A stretch of 64,000 bases of DNA, taken from NCBI GenBank assembly GCA_900767415.1, contig CAAFYZ010000031.1, positions 30,198 through 94,197 on the forward strand. The letters run 5' to 3'. Source of the DNA: Clostridia bacterium (GTDB taxonomy: Bacteria; Bacillota; Clostridia; Oscillospirales; CAG-272). The first letter of the stretch is position 1, and every line of letters starts with the position of its first letter. Of this stretch, positions 33,380 to 43,211 are shown piece by piece. The notes under the pieces are model-generated. The model saw only the letters and a list, made by a program, of their open reading frames with translations, made no database searches and was not told the DNA's origin. The position numbers and the translations under genes were made by a program.

Positions 33380-33408
33380 TTGACAAGAAAATGTTAGAGT
33401 GTTATAAT
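33380..33408 (+). promoter_or_regulatory. Strong promoter of the 2659-residue lipoprotein gene
   Basis: TTGACA (33380-33385), 17-bp spacer, TATAAT (33403-33408): consensus in every position. Confidence 0.88.
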
Positions 33409-33415
33409 TATTGCT

Positions 33416-33669
33416 ATAAATGAAAGAGCGGCACGAAGCGGCGGCAAAGAGAGGGCACTCCTCCCCCGGGGATTCTATACATTTCCCGGGCAGGACGGGG
33501 TGCCTGTCGATTTGCCGAGAAAACTTGCCCTCCGGAGGAACGGTGCCCGAAAAAAGTATAGGTTTTCCGACCGCGCCGTTTGATCAGCGATTCCACACTC
33601 CGTGCAATCCTTCCACCCACCTTTCGTTTTGACCCTGCAATGCCCGAAATTTTTTAGGAGGAAAAGACC
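33416..33669 (+). ncRNA. Long structured 5' leader (unclassified)
   Basis: About 250 nt separate the promoter from the gene. The leader contains CCCGGG-type arms (CCCCGGGG... and CCCGGG around 33470-33491), outer GGCAC/GTGCC arms and a CCTCCGGAGG palindrome, so it can fold. It matches none of the riboswitch or T-box cores I know. A GC-rich leader in AT-rich surroundings suggests a function; the class is unknown. Confidence 0.4.
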
Positions 33670-36600
33670 ATGAGAAAGAAATCACTCGGCATCGTTCTTG
33701 CGGCGCTCGCACTGATCTGCGCGCTCCTTCTGTCTCTCGCCGGTTGCGGCGACGACAACAAGAATCCGACACCGGACGATCCCACCCCGACCCCGTCAGG
33801 AGAAGAAGCGGGCGTCTATTACTTCGACGCCGGCGACAGCGGAGAATATCTGCTTACTCTCGGCGGCAACCGACAGTACACTCTGGCGGTGAAGTCCGAC
33901 GCGGAGAGCGGCTCCTACACCCTTTCCGACGGCACTCTCACCCTGACGGCAGGGAGCACGACCCGCACGGCGACGCTCGACGGGAACGTAATTACCCTGA
34001 CCTATAACGACGCACAGCTGCGCCTTCTGAAGAAGATTTTCTATACCGTGACTTACCATACCGACGGCGGCAGTGCCGTCGCGTCGGCGTCCGTGCTGAA
34101 CGGCAAGACGCTGAAGACGCCCGCCGACCCCGCGAAGGACGGCTTTGTCTTCCTCGGCTGGTACACCGACAGCACGCTGAAAACGCCCTTTGCTTTCGGC
34201 AGTGCGGCAGTCACCGGCGATATGACGCTCTATGCCCGCTTCGCGCCGAAATCGGCGGATGCGAAGGAATATACCGTGCATTATGACCTCGGCTACGACG
34301 GCGCGACCCTTGCCGATGCGGCAACGGTCGGAGGAAAACTCTATGATGCCGCGACGCCCGCAAGAGACGGCTATACCTTCGTCGGCTGGTGGCTGAGCGA
34401 TACGGCAAGCGGACAGAAACTGACGAGCCGCTTCGTCGGTGCGGAAGAAAAAGACGCCACCGTCTTCACCGAAGATACCACCCTCTATGCCGTATGGCAG
34501 AAGGCAGACGCCGCGACCGCGACGCCCGCCGTCAGCGTGAACGGCAAGAACGCGAGCTGGGATTCCGTCGGTGCCGCCGCATACCTTGTCACCGTTACCG
34601 CGCCCGACGGCACCGTGATCGTGAACGCACAGCGTACGACCGGTACGACCTTCGCCCTGAACCTTCCCGAAGCGGGAGAGTATAAGATCGAAGTCGTCGC
34701 CGTCAACGCCGGCGGTACCGCGATCTCCGACGTCGCGACCCGCTACTATACGCACCTTGCCCTTGCCCGTGTCGGAGACTTCTTCGTGACGGATTCTTCC
34801 GTTCTCGTCTTCCGCGGTGCGGACGGCGCGGAGCATTATTACATCACCGTCGACTGCGGCAACCCCGCGCATACTCATGCCGCTTTCGATAACGGTACCT
34901 CCCTTTGCTACAACTTCTCGGGTTGCGAGATGAAGCGGGGCGGCATCACCTTCACCGTCACCGCGACGGCAAAGGGGCGTGCCTCCTCCACCGCGACCTT
35001 CGCCTACGAGAGACATCTCGACGCCGTGACGAACCTTACGGTAAACGGCGGTGTCCTCTCGTGGGACGCCGTGACTGGTGCGACCTATTATCTTGTGAAA
35101 ATCGGCGACACCGCGACTCTCACCGTCCGCGGGACGGAGCTCTCGCTTCTCTCTCTCGTCGGCGGAGATTACACCGTCTCCGTGACCCCCGTTACCTCGG
35201 GGTACAATTCTCCCGATGCCGCGACGCTCACCTTTACCAAGGCGACGCCCGCCGTGCCGAAGACCCTTCGTCTTGTCGGTACCCTCCTTTCGTGGGACGC
35301 CGTGACCGGTGCGACCTCGTATGAGGTGAAGTTCGCCGGCGTGACGCTGACCGTTCCGGAAGGGGCGACCTCGGTCGACCTTGCCGGTGCCGACATCGGA
35401 TTTGCCGAGGGCGCGGACTATGCCCTCGCGCTGAAAGTCGTCTCCGACGGCGGCAGTGCGGAGAAGTCGGTTACCGTCCGTTATCACGAGATGGCCGACG
35501 ACCTCACCTATGCGGTAGGCAAGCTCACATGGACTCCCGTGCTCGGCGCGGAGACCTACGAAGTACAGGTCGGCGACGGCGAGATCCTCACCGTGTCGGA
35601 CGGCTCTGCGCTTTGCAACCTCGACACCCTTGAAAAAGCAGGGGAGAACACCCTGCGCGTCCGCTTCAAGAGCGGCACCTTCACCTCCGAGTGGAAAGAG
35701 ATCACCGTTACCGCTTACGCCGTCACGCTTGACAGCCGCGGCGGCACCGCAACCGAAACCCTTTATAAGGCGGTCGGTGACCCGATGACCCTCCCCGCTC
35801 CTGCGAAGGACGGCTATCTCTTCTCCGCATGGTACAATGTGCCGGGCGGCGCGGAGAGCAACGGCAAAAAGTATGCCGATCCGTATTTCGCCTCTTCGGG
35901 CGAGATCGTCCTCTACGCATACTACACGCCGAAATCCTATACGCTTCATCTCTCCAAGGGAGACGATTCCGATACCACGGCGACCGTATATTACGGCAAG
36001 AATTATCAGCTGGAAGTTCCCGCGACGGCTTCCGCGACGACCTCCTTCGGCGGCTGGTACAGCGCACCGAACGGCACGGGTATCGCGTTCACCGATCCCG
36101 AGGGCAACTCCCTCTCTCCGTGGGAATACCTTGACGACGACGTTACCCTTTACGCATTCTGGGTCGACAATGTTCTCGCCTTTGAAAAGATCGGCAGCGG
36201 CTATGCCGTCTCCGCCGGACCGAGAATCGACCTTGTCACTTCCGTGACCGTCCCCGCAACCTATCGCGGCGCACCGGTGCTGACCGTTGTCAGCGGCGCG
36301 TTCGCAAACTGTGACACGATCACCGAGATCCGCCTTCCCGATACCCTGACCGATATTGCCGAAGGTGCCTTCGACGGCTGTGAGAAACTCGCGGCTCTGT
36401 CGGTATACTCCACAGGCGCCGCCTCGTCGAGATATTCGGCGGTGAACGGTGTCCTCTTCGACAGCGGTACGAGCGATGCGAGACACGCTCCCCGTCCCGT
36501 GCTGATGCCTGCCGCCATGGGCGGTGTCTACACCGTACCTGCCGGCACCGACGTGATTCCGCGCCGTGCCTTCGCGGGCAGCAAACTGACGAAGATCATC

Positions 36601-39600
36601 ATTCCCACGAGCGTCAGAGAGATTGAAGCGGAAGCGTTTGCGGAATGCAAACTTTTGAACTCCGTCGTCTTCGAGAACGCAGGCGCCACCTCCGGAGCAC
36701 CCGCTCTGACGATCGGCGAGCGCGTCTTCTTGAACTGCGACGAGCTTACCTCCATCGTCCTTCCCGCACGACTCGGCAGCATTGCCCTGGCAAGATATAC
36801 GATCGTGGAGGGGAACTTCCTCGAAGAAGGCACCCCGAACGCCTTTGAAAAGTGCGACTTCTTTGCCGAAGTCTCGGTGGCAAAAGGACACAATGCGAAA
36901 TTCACCTCCGAGGACGGTGTCCTCTTCGGTGATTACGGTACGACCCTTCTGTATTATCCCTGTGCCAAAGCGGCAGAGAATTATACGATTCCCGACGGCG
37001 TGGTGAAGATCGCCGAGACCGCATTCAGCGGTTGCGGTTCTCTGAAGGGCGCTCTTACGATCCCGGGTCGCGTCGGTGAGATCGGCATCGCCGCCTTCAA
37101 AGGCGCGAGCGGCATCTCCTCCCTGACCTTCGGCGGCGGACTGACCGCGACCGATGTCACGATCGCCGACTACGCCTTTGACGGACATCGGATTATGACC
37201 CTCACCTTTGAAGAGGGAAGCATGGTCCGCACGATCGGTGCGTATGCCTTCCGCTTCGGCGGCAGTTACTCCCAGCAGAAAGAGGAGAAGGTCATCACCC
37301 TGCCCGCTTCTCTGAATACCGTCGGCGACGGTGCGTTTGCCGGCTACGGTAAACTTTCCGTTACCTTCGCGGCAGGCGACAATACGCTCTCCTGCGGCAA
37401 CAATGTCTTCTCGGACTGCGAGATCGGTACGCTCTCCCTTCCAAAGAACATGACCGCACTCCCGAACTTCTTCTTCGGTCTCTCCGTCGAGAACATCGTC
37501 GTGGATCCCGCGAACCCCGTGTTCCTGTCGGATAACGGCGTTCTCTACACCAAGAACGGGGAAGGAAAGGCGGACGTCCTCGTCCTCTATCCCGCGTCGA
37601 AGAGCGACGCATCCTTTGAGATCCCGAACACCGTTACCGCGATCGCGAGCGGTGCCTTCCTGGGGGCGCAGTTCTCCTCCGTGACGATCCCCTCGTCGGT
37701 GACCTCCATCGGTGAGCAGGCGTTCTACTATACGCCGAACCTTACGTCGGTGACGATTCCCGCGTCCGTCACGGACATCGGTGAAAAAGCGTTCGCCGCT
37801 TACAGCCGGTATACCAAACTGACGACCGTTACCTTTGAGGACGGCGATGCGGTGCTGACCATCGGCGCACACGCCTTCGACAATCAGAAGAAACTGACCG
37901 CGATCATCCTTCCCGCAAGAGCGAAGACGATCGGCGACTACGCCTTCTACAACACGCAGGGCGTTACCACCTTGACTCTCGGCGGTGTCGAGACGATCGG
38001 CGCACATGCCTTCGATTCCTGCTACTATGCCGGTGAGGTGACCTTCCCCGCAACGCTGAAGTCGATCGGTGAAAAAGCGTTCTATTGCGGTAGCAAATGG
38101 GGAGGCGGTTCCTACTCCAAGATTACGGCATATCGCTTTGCCGAGGGGTCGCAACTCGAGTTCATCGGCGCGAATGCTTTTGAAAACGGTATCTTCGAGG
38201 CATTCACGATCCCCGCATCGGTGAAGACGGTATCCGACGGTGCCTTCTACAATGCGAAGAATCTGGCAACGCTCACCTTTGAAGACGGCGATACACCGCT
38301 CGTCTTCGGTGCGACGGACGAAGACTCTTTTACAGGCGTTCTTTACGGCACCGCAGTCACCGGACTTTCCTTCCCGTCCCGCCTTGTCGAGATCGGTCGG
38401 GGTGCCTGCGCGTATTCCAAGGTTGCCACCGTCACCTTCGGTGAAAACAGCAAGCTGACTACCATCGGCGCAAGTGCCTTCATGAGCGCGAAGATTAAGA
38501 ATGTGACGATCCCCGCCTCGGTGAAGAACACGACGGTGATCGGTATCGGCAACGACGCTTTCAGCGGTTGCCCGCTGGAATCCGTCACCTTCGCTCCCGG
38601 CACGGAACCCCTGACCATCGGTGAAGACGCTTTCTCCGCCTACGGTGTGGAGAACGAAAAGGCGATGACCTCCGTCACGCTCCCCGCAAGACTCGCGCCC
38701 TTCACCGCCGCCGACGGCACGGTGATTCCCGCGCTTGCAAACGGCAGAGACGTCTTCAACTGGCAGCTCGCTTCCTTTACGGTAGAGAGCGGCAGTACGG
38801 TGTACGCCGCCGTTGACGGTGTCCTCTACAATGCCGATAAGACCGAGCTCTTCTTCTGCCCGAGAGCAAAGGAAGGTGCCGTGACCATTCCCGCGACGGT
38901 CAAGAAGATTGACGCACAGGCATTCTACTCGTGCCAGAGCATCGCATCCGTCACCTTCGCCGACGGTAGCGCCTGCAAGGAGATCGGCGATCAGGCATTC
39001 TACTGGTGTAAAACCATCACGACCCTCGTGATTCCCGACAGCGTTGCGAAGATCGGAAAAGAGGCGTTCGTCAACTGCCAGGGACTGGAATCCCTGACTC
39101 TTCCCGCCGCGATGACGTCCTTCGATAAGGACATGATCAAAAACTGCGTCAAACTGACGAACCTTGAGATCGGCGGCAGTGCCAACTATCAGATCGTGGG
39201 CGGCGTACTGTTCACCGCGGACGGCAAGACGATGATCTTCTATCTCCCCACGCTGACCGCCACGACCTATACGGTTCCCGAAGGGGTTGAGACCATCGGG
39301 GAGCAGGCATTCAACTCGAACACCTCGCTGACCTCCGTCTCGCTTCCCTCGACGCTGAGAGAAATCGGAAAATCGGCATTCAGCGGTTGCAATGCACTGA
39401 CCGAAGTGACCTTCGCACCCGGTACGGCACCGCTTGTCATCGGTTACAACTCCTTTGCATACACCAAGATTCCGTCCTTCACGGTTCCCGCTCGGACGGT
39501 ATCGATCGAAGGGGCTGCCTTCAACGGCGCCGCCCTTACCGAACTGCACTTCGAGCAGGGAAGCAAACTGGGGTATATCGGCGACTCGGCATTTTCCGGT

Positions 39601-41649
39601 ACGAAGATTGCCTCCCTCGAACTTCCCGCCGCTCTCCGCGAGATCGGCGACAGCGCATTCGCAAGATGCGCGGCTCTGACCTCCGTCACGATTTCCGACG
39701 GCATTGTCAGAATCGGCGAGTCTCTTTTCGCGAGCTGCACGGCACTTGAGAGCGTCACGCTTCCTTCGTCGCTGACCGCACTCGGCAACTTCGCGTTCAA
39801 AGAATGTACGGCTCTCCGCCACGTCACCTTCGGCCCCGACATTAAGATTACGGTATTGCACGTCGGCACCTTCGCGGGTTGTACGGCACTGGAAAGTATC
39901 GAGATCCCCGCAAGCATGCTTGAGATTCCCGATGCGGACAAAGATATTCCGTCCTATGACAGAAATAAAGGTCTCTTTGAGGGGTGTACCTCTCTCCGCC
40001 TTGTTACCTTCGCGAAGGGAAGCAAGTGCACGAAGATCGGTGCCTATGCCTTCAAAGGTACGGCAATCGAGTCCTTCACGATTCCCGAGAGCGTCAGCAC
40101 GATCGGCGAGTATGCCTTTGGCGAGACGCGTCTTGTGAACATCACTCTGCCGAACACCGTGACCTCTCTCGGCTCGGGCGCTTTTGAAAGGTGCGAATCT
40201 CTGACAGGCGTTACCCTCGGGAACGGCATCCGTTCTCTCCCCTACAATGCGTTCAGCAACTGCCCGGCACTTCGTGAGATCACTCTGCCCGCGTCGGTGA
40301 CGACGGTGGACAGCGGCGCGTTCTACAACGACGACGACCTGACGATCAAACTTGCACCCGACAGCAGAATGAACCTTCTGAAGGGAATTCTCTACGACGC
40401 GAACTGGAACATCTGCATCTTCCCGGCGACCGTGACGGAATATGAGATTCCGGAGAAGCTGACCAAGCTTCCCGACGATTTCTTCGATTCTTACGGCGGC
40501 ATCGCACAGCAACTGCGGAAGATCACGGTCGCGGAAGGGAATACCTCCTACGTATCGGAGGGCGGTGTCCTCTATACGGCGGATAAGTCGAAGGTCCTCT
40601 TCATCAACGACACGGTAACGACTTTTGAGCTGACGGCGAAACTTCTCGAAAACAATGCCGAAGATCTCTTCGCCGCTCTGAATGCGGCACCCGCACTCAC
40701 CACCGTGACGGTGGCATCCGACGTGACAGGATATCAGAGCGTCGGCGGCGTCCTCTACACGGCGGACTGGGAGATGGCGGTAGTCCCCTCGGCGATGACC
40801 GAGTTCGTGATTCCGAAACAGCTTCCGGAGATTGGATACGACGCTTTCCGCGACAACACTTCTCTGATTACCGTCAGTTGCGAGGCGCGCGGAGAGAGCG
40901 ATCCCGAACTTGAGATTGCAAGCGGTGCGTTCTCCGGTGCGACAAGTCTGAAGACCGTCACCCTTCCCGGGAAAGTCACCTATATCAGCTCCTCCGCTTT
41001 CTACGGGTGCAGTGCTCTGACGACGCTGAATCTGCCGTATCTGACGGCAGACGACAGTCTTGATCTCGAGTACGACATTCTCGAAAAGTTCTCCAACTGC
41101 GAAGCACTGGAAGCCGTGAATGTCGCCGAGAGCGCGGCATACAAGTCGATCGACGGTGTCGTCTTCCGGTATGACGAGTATGAAGGAGCATGGCTCATGC
41201 TCTTCTGCCCGCCGGCGAAGAAGACCTTCACGATCCCCGCGACGCTGGAAGTCCTTCCGTCCCTTTCCGGTTGCGCGTTTACGACCGTAACCTTTGAAAA
41301 GAACGAAGACGGCAGTGAGAAGACGGGTGCCGCCACCCTCGAGATCGAAGGAATGGCGTTCTCCGAAATGACGAGTCTTACGACACTGGAACTTCCCTCG
41401 CGTCTTTCCTCGATCGGCGACTATGCCTTCTCGGGCTGTACGGCACTTTCGTCCTTCACGATCCCCGCGACGCTGACATACGTCGGCTCGGGTGCGTTCG
41501 AGAACTGGACGGCAGAGCAGACGATCACGGTGGATATGACCCGGGCGGAAGTCGAAGCCGAGATGGCGAAGACCGACGGAACGGGCATCTTCGCGTCCGA
41601 CTGGCTGGACAGCTGTGCGGCAACCGTCAAATACAAAACGGCGGAATAA
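33670..41649 (+). CDS. Giant BspA-type leucine-rich-repeat lipoprotein
   Basis: A 2659-residue exported lipoprotein. The signal peptide ends in the lipobox LAGC (C26), then a Pro/Thr/Asp linker to ~45. InlB/Listeria-Bacteroides B-repeats are at about 124-192 and 200-275 (FVFLGWYTDSTLKTPF, YTFVGWWLSDTASG), several fibronectin-III-like domains at about 280-680 (recurrent LSWDAVTGATxY), and two more B-repeats at about 683-830. From ~835 to ~2640 there are dozens of BspA-type LRR_5 repeats of the form AF..C..L..VTIP.SV..IG. Such proteins bind host or bacterial surfaces. AGGAGG precedes ATG 33670. It has its own strong promoter and long leader and no wall-sorting signal besides the lipid anchor. 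Partners may be the similar proteins further down. Confidence 0.93.
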   Translation: MRKKSLGIVLAALALICALLLSLAGCGDDNKNPTPDDPTPTPSGEEAGVYYFDAGDSGEYLLTLGGNRQYTLAVKSDAESGSYTLSDGTLTLTAGSTTRTATLDGNVITLTYNDAQLRLLKKIFYTVTYHTDGGSAVASASVLNGKTLKTPADPAKDGFVFLGWYTDSTLKTPFAFGSAAVTGDMTLYARFAPKSADAKEYTVHYDLGYDGATLADAATVGGKLYDAATPARDGYTFVGWWLSDTASGQKLTSRFVGAEEKDATVFTEDTTLYAVWQKADAATATPAVSVNGKNASWDSVGAAAYLVTVTAPDGTVIVNAQRTTGTTFALNLPEAGEYKIEVVAVNAGGTAISDVATRYYTHLALARVGDFFVTDSSVLVFRGADGAEHYYITVDCGNPAHTHAAFDNGTSLCYNFSGCEMKRGGITFTVTATAKGRASSTATFAYERHLDAVTNLTVNGGVLSWDAVTGATYYLVKIGDTATLTVRGTELSLLSLVGGDYTVSVTPVTSGYNSPDAATLTFTKATPAVPKTLRLVGTLLSWDAVTGATSYEVKFAGVTLTVPEGATSVDLAGADIGFAEGADYALALKVVSDGGSAEKSVTVRYHEMADDLTYAVGKLTWTPVLGAETYEVQVGDGEILTVSDGSALCNLDTLEKAGENTLRVRFKSGTFTSEWKEITVTAYAVTLDSRGGTATETLYKAVGDPMTLPAPAKDGYLFSAWYNVPGGAESNGKKYADPYFASSGEIVLYAYYTPKSYTLHLSKGDDSDTTATVYYGKNYQLEVPATASATTSFGGWYSAPNGTGIAFTDPEGNSLSPWEYLDDDVTLYAFWVDNVLAFEKIGSGYAVSAGPRIDLVTSVTVPATYRGAPVLTVVSGAFANCDTITEIRLPDTLTDIAEGAFDGCEKLAALSVYSTGAASSRYSAVNGVLFDSGTSDARHAPRPVLMPAAMGGVYTVPAGTDVIPRRAFAGSKLTKIIIPTSVREIEAEAFAECKLLNSVVFENAGATSGAPALTIGERVFLNCDELTSIVLPARLGSIALARYTIVEGNFLEEGTPNAFEKCDFFAEVSVAKGHNAKFTSEDGVLFGDYGTTLLYYPCAKAAENYTIPDGVVKIAETAFSGCGSLKGALTIPGRVGEIGIAAFKGASGISSLTFGGGLTATDVTIADYAFDGHRIMTLTFEEGSMVRTIGAYAFRFGGSYSQQKEEKVITLPASLNTVGDGAFAGYGKLSVTFAAGDNTLSCGNNVFSDCEIGTLSLPKNMTALPNFFFGLSVENIVVDPANPVFLSDNGVLYTKNGEGKADVLVLYPASKSDASFEIPNTVTAIASGAFLGAQFSSVTIPSSVTSIGEQAFYYTPNLTSVTIPASVTDIGEKAFAAYSRYTKLTTVTFEDGDAVLTIGAHAFDNQKKLTAIILPARAKTIGDYAFYNTQGVTTLTLGGVETIGAHAFDSCYYAGEVTFPATLKSIGEKAFYCGSKWGGGSYSKITAYRFAEGSQLEFIGANAFENGIFEAFTIPASVKTVSDGAFYNAKNLATLTFEDGDTPLVFGATDEDSFTGVLYGTAVTGLSFPSRLVEIGRGACAYSKVATVTFGENSKLTTIGASAFMSAKIKNVTIPASVKNTTVIGIGNDAFSGCPLESVTFAPGTEPLTIGEDAFSAYGVENEKAMTSVTLPARLAPFTAADGTVIPALANGRDVFNWQLASFTVESGSTVYAAVDGVLYNADKTELFFCPRAKEGAVTIPATVKKIDAQAFYSCQSIASVTFADGSACKEIGDQAFYWCKTITTLVIPDSVAKIGKEAFVNCQGLESLTLPAAMTSFDKDMIKNCVKLTNLEIGGSANYQIVGGVLFTADGKTMIFYLPTLTATTYTVPEGVETIGEQAFNSNTSLTSVSLPSTLREIGKSAFSGCNALTEVTFAPGTAPLVIGYNSFAYTKIPSFTVPARTVSIEGAAFNGAALTELHFEQGSKLGYIGDSAFSGTKIASLELPAALREIGDSAFARCAALTSVTISDGIVRIGESLFASCTALESVTLPSSLTALGNFAFKECTALRHVTFGPDIKITVLHVGTFAGCTALESIEIPASMLEIPDADKDIPSYDRNKGLFEGCTSLRLVTFAKGSKCTKIGAYAFKGTAIESFTIPESVSTIGEYAFGETRLVNITLPNTVTSLGSGAFERCESLTGVTLGNGIRSLPYNAFSNCPALREITLPASVTTVDSGAFYNDDDLTIKLAPDSRMNLLKGILYDANWNICIFPATVTEYEIPEKLTKLPDDFFDSYGGIAQQLRKITVAEGNTSYVSEGGVLYTADKSKVLFINDTVTTFELTAKLLENNAEDLFAALNAAPALTTVTVASDVTGYQSVGGVLYTADWEMAVVPSAMTEFVIPKQLPEIGYDAFRDNTSLITVSCEARGESDPELEIASGAFSGATSLKTVTLPGKVTYISSSAFYGCSALTTLNLPYLTADDSLDLEYDILEKFSNCEALEAVNVAESAAYKSIDGVVFRYDEYEGAWLMLFCPPAKKTFTIPATLEVLPSLSGCAFTTVTFEKNEDGSEKTGAATLEIEGMAFSEMTSLTTLELPSRLSSIGDYAFSGCTALSSFTIPATLTYVGSGAFENWTAEQTITVDMTRAEVEAEMAKTDGTGIFASDWLDSCAATVKYKTAE

Positions 41650-41698
41650 GTAAACTTTTCTTCACCGACCTGAAAACTTTATGAGAAAGACGAAAAAA

Positions 41699-41731
41699 GC
41701 ATTCGTCGGGCGTCCTATGCCCGACGAATGC
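41699..41731 (+). terminator. Strong hairpin after the giant gene (probable terminator)
   Basis: GCATTCGTCGGGC (41699-41711) pairs perfectly over 13 bp with 41719-41731. The following TCCTTGCTGTTTT is only partly T-rich, so termination may be incomplete. Confidence 0.65.
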
Positions 41732-41780
41732 TCCTTGCTGTTTTAAGGGGAGTATGTGAATTCTGTAGGCATATCCCGAA

Positions 41781-42032
41781 AATTCCCCTGCAACGGAAAA
41801 AATACGGATTCTCCCGCTTTTCCTGCGAAAACACGGGGAATTCCGAACCCTGTATAAGCCGCTTTCAGCGGCAGATTCAAATAGGAGGCGCGTGAAATTT
41901 TTACGCTTGGTATGACAGAGCGTTTTCGTATTTCACGCATGAATTCCCCCGAAAACGGGACCCTCCCCGTTTCGGTTTTCTCACGAAAACACGGGGAATT
42001 CCGATACTGATATGCGCCGCTTTCAGCGGCAG
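41781..42032. repeat. Hairpin-rich region with a duplicated 49-nt element
   Basis: Copies at 41826-41874 and 41984-42032 share CGAAAACACGGGGAATTCC and the mini-hairpin GCCGCT-TTC-AGCGGC. Each copy's GGGGAATT can pair with an upstream AATTCCCC (41781-41788) or GAATTCCCC (41941-41949). Between them GCGTGAAAT (41890-41898) pairs with ATTTCACGC (41930-41938). AGGAGG at 41883 stands before a GTG mini-frame of 7 codons that overlaps a 32-codon frame from ATG 41912; I do not call these genes. No vegetative promoter is recognised here although the following operon starts at 42046. Confidence 0.7.
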
Positions 42033-42045
42033 AACGGAGGTTATT

Positions 42046-43176
42046 ATGCAACAAACATGGATCAAAGATTATAAAAAGCGGCTGGTGCGTGAAAAAATCG
42101 TTACCTCTGCGGCATTCGGTCTGACGATCGGTGCGGGAGCGGAATTTCTCGCGGCACTTCTTTGCTATCTCTTTGATTTTAAGGGACTTTGGCTCCCCCT
42201 CACGGTCGGCGGCGGTGTGTTCCTTATCGCGTCGGTGCTCCTCTACTTCTTCAAATTCCGTCCGTCGGAAAAAGATGTGGTGCGCCGCATGGATACGATG
42301 GGACTGGACGAGCGCGCGGTGACTATGTATGAGCTGAAAGAAGAGGATTCCTTCATTGCGAGACGGCAGAGAGAAGATGCCGTCGAGAAGGTCTCTTCGG
42401 TCAGTCGGGACAAGGTCCGTTCCTCCTTCCCCCTCTTTGCACTGAAAACGTGGGCAGTGGTTCTGCTCTTTACCGTTCTTCTCTCCTGTGCCGGAATGAC
42501 GACGGTCGCCGCACTGGCAAGTGCCGGTGTGATCCCGTCGCCCGAAATTCTGCCGAATAAGGATCGCGAGAAATTCTGCATTGTCTCCTACCTCACCGAA
42601 GGGGAAGGGGATATTCAGGGAGAGCCGGAGCAGACGGTCGAGACGGGCGCGGACGCGACGACTGTCGTGGCGGTTGCCGATGACGGCTGGATGTTCTCAA
42701 AGTGGAGCGACGGAGTCAAAGACCCCGCCAGAACGGACAGAAAGATTCTGGAAGACTTTTCCGTCACGGCGATTTTCGAGGAGATCCCCGAGACGAGTGA
42801 AGATGCGGACAAAGAGCAGGGGAGCAACTCCGAAGAAGGCGATGCCGACAAGAACGCTCCCCTCGACCCGGACAGCGAGAGTTCCAGCCCCGCAGGCGGC
42901 GGCGACGGCGACGGCGGAGAAGGGAACGGAGAAGGCAATAAAGGCGACGGCAGTGGCAGCGGCAGCGGCGGTCAGGAAGGCGACGGTAAGGGCAACGGCA
43001 AAGGCGAAGGCGCAGGCGGCGGTTGGTCGGACGGCAACCAGATCATCGACGGCAAGACCGATTACCGCGATGTCCGCGACATCTATTACGATCAGGCAAT
43101 GGAAATTATCCGCAACGGCGGTGAACTTCCCGACTATCTGCGCGAGTTCATCGAGCAGTATTACGGAAGCATCTGA
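42046..43176 (+). CDS. Membrane protein with divergent InlB-type domain and Gly-rich linker
   Basis: A 376-residue protein, first gene of the MoxR unit. Hydrophobic segments lie at about 20-42, 47-68 and 131-156, with a cytoplasmic stretch DVVRRMDTMGLDERAV between. After the third segment comes a domain of the bacterial-repeat (Flg_new_2) type, SYLTEGEGDIQGEPEQTV to GWMFSKWSDGVKD (about 177-247), then a Ser/Asp/Gly/Lys linker (about 255-325) and a compact end DYRDVRDIYYDQAMEI...YLREFIEQYYG. The end resembles the C-termini of large membrane proteins found in MoxR/VWA clusters. GGAGG stands before ATG 42046. Function unknown; probably a membrane partner of the ATPase complex. Confidence 0.78.
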   Translation: MQQTWIKDYKKRLVREKIVTSAAFGLTIGAGAEFLAALLCYLFDFKGLWLPLTVGGGVFLIASVLLYFFKFRPSEKDVVRRMDTMGLDERAVTMYELKEEDSFIARRQREDAVEKVSSVSRDKVRSSFPLFALKTWAVVLLFTVLLSCAGMTTVAALASAGVIPSPEILPNKDREKFCIVSYLTEGEGDIQGEPEQTVETGADATTVVAVADDGWMFSKWSDGVKDPARTDRKILEDFSVTAIFEEIPETSEDADKEQGSNSEEGDADKNAPLDPDSESSSPAGGGDGDGGEGNGEGNKGDGSGSGSGGQEGDGKGNGKGEGAGGGWSDGNQIIDGKTDYRDVRDIYYDQAMEIIRNGGELPDYLREFIEQYYGSI

Positions 43177-43211
43177 CCACGGAATTCAATAACGAAAAGG
43201 AAGACAAAACC

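Noticed and set aside
33420..33632. 70-codon frame in the leader of the giant gene
   Set aside because: It would begin within a few bases of the transcription start, has no ribosome binding site and no protein-like pattern.
33796..40512. 2238-codon open frame antisense to the giant LRR gene
   Set aside because: Its repeats are the complement of the LRR repeats. No signal peptide, start site or recognisable domain.
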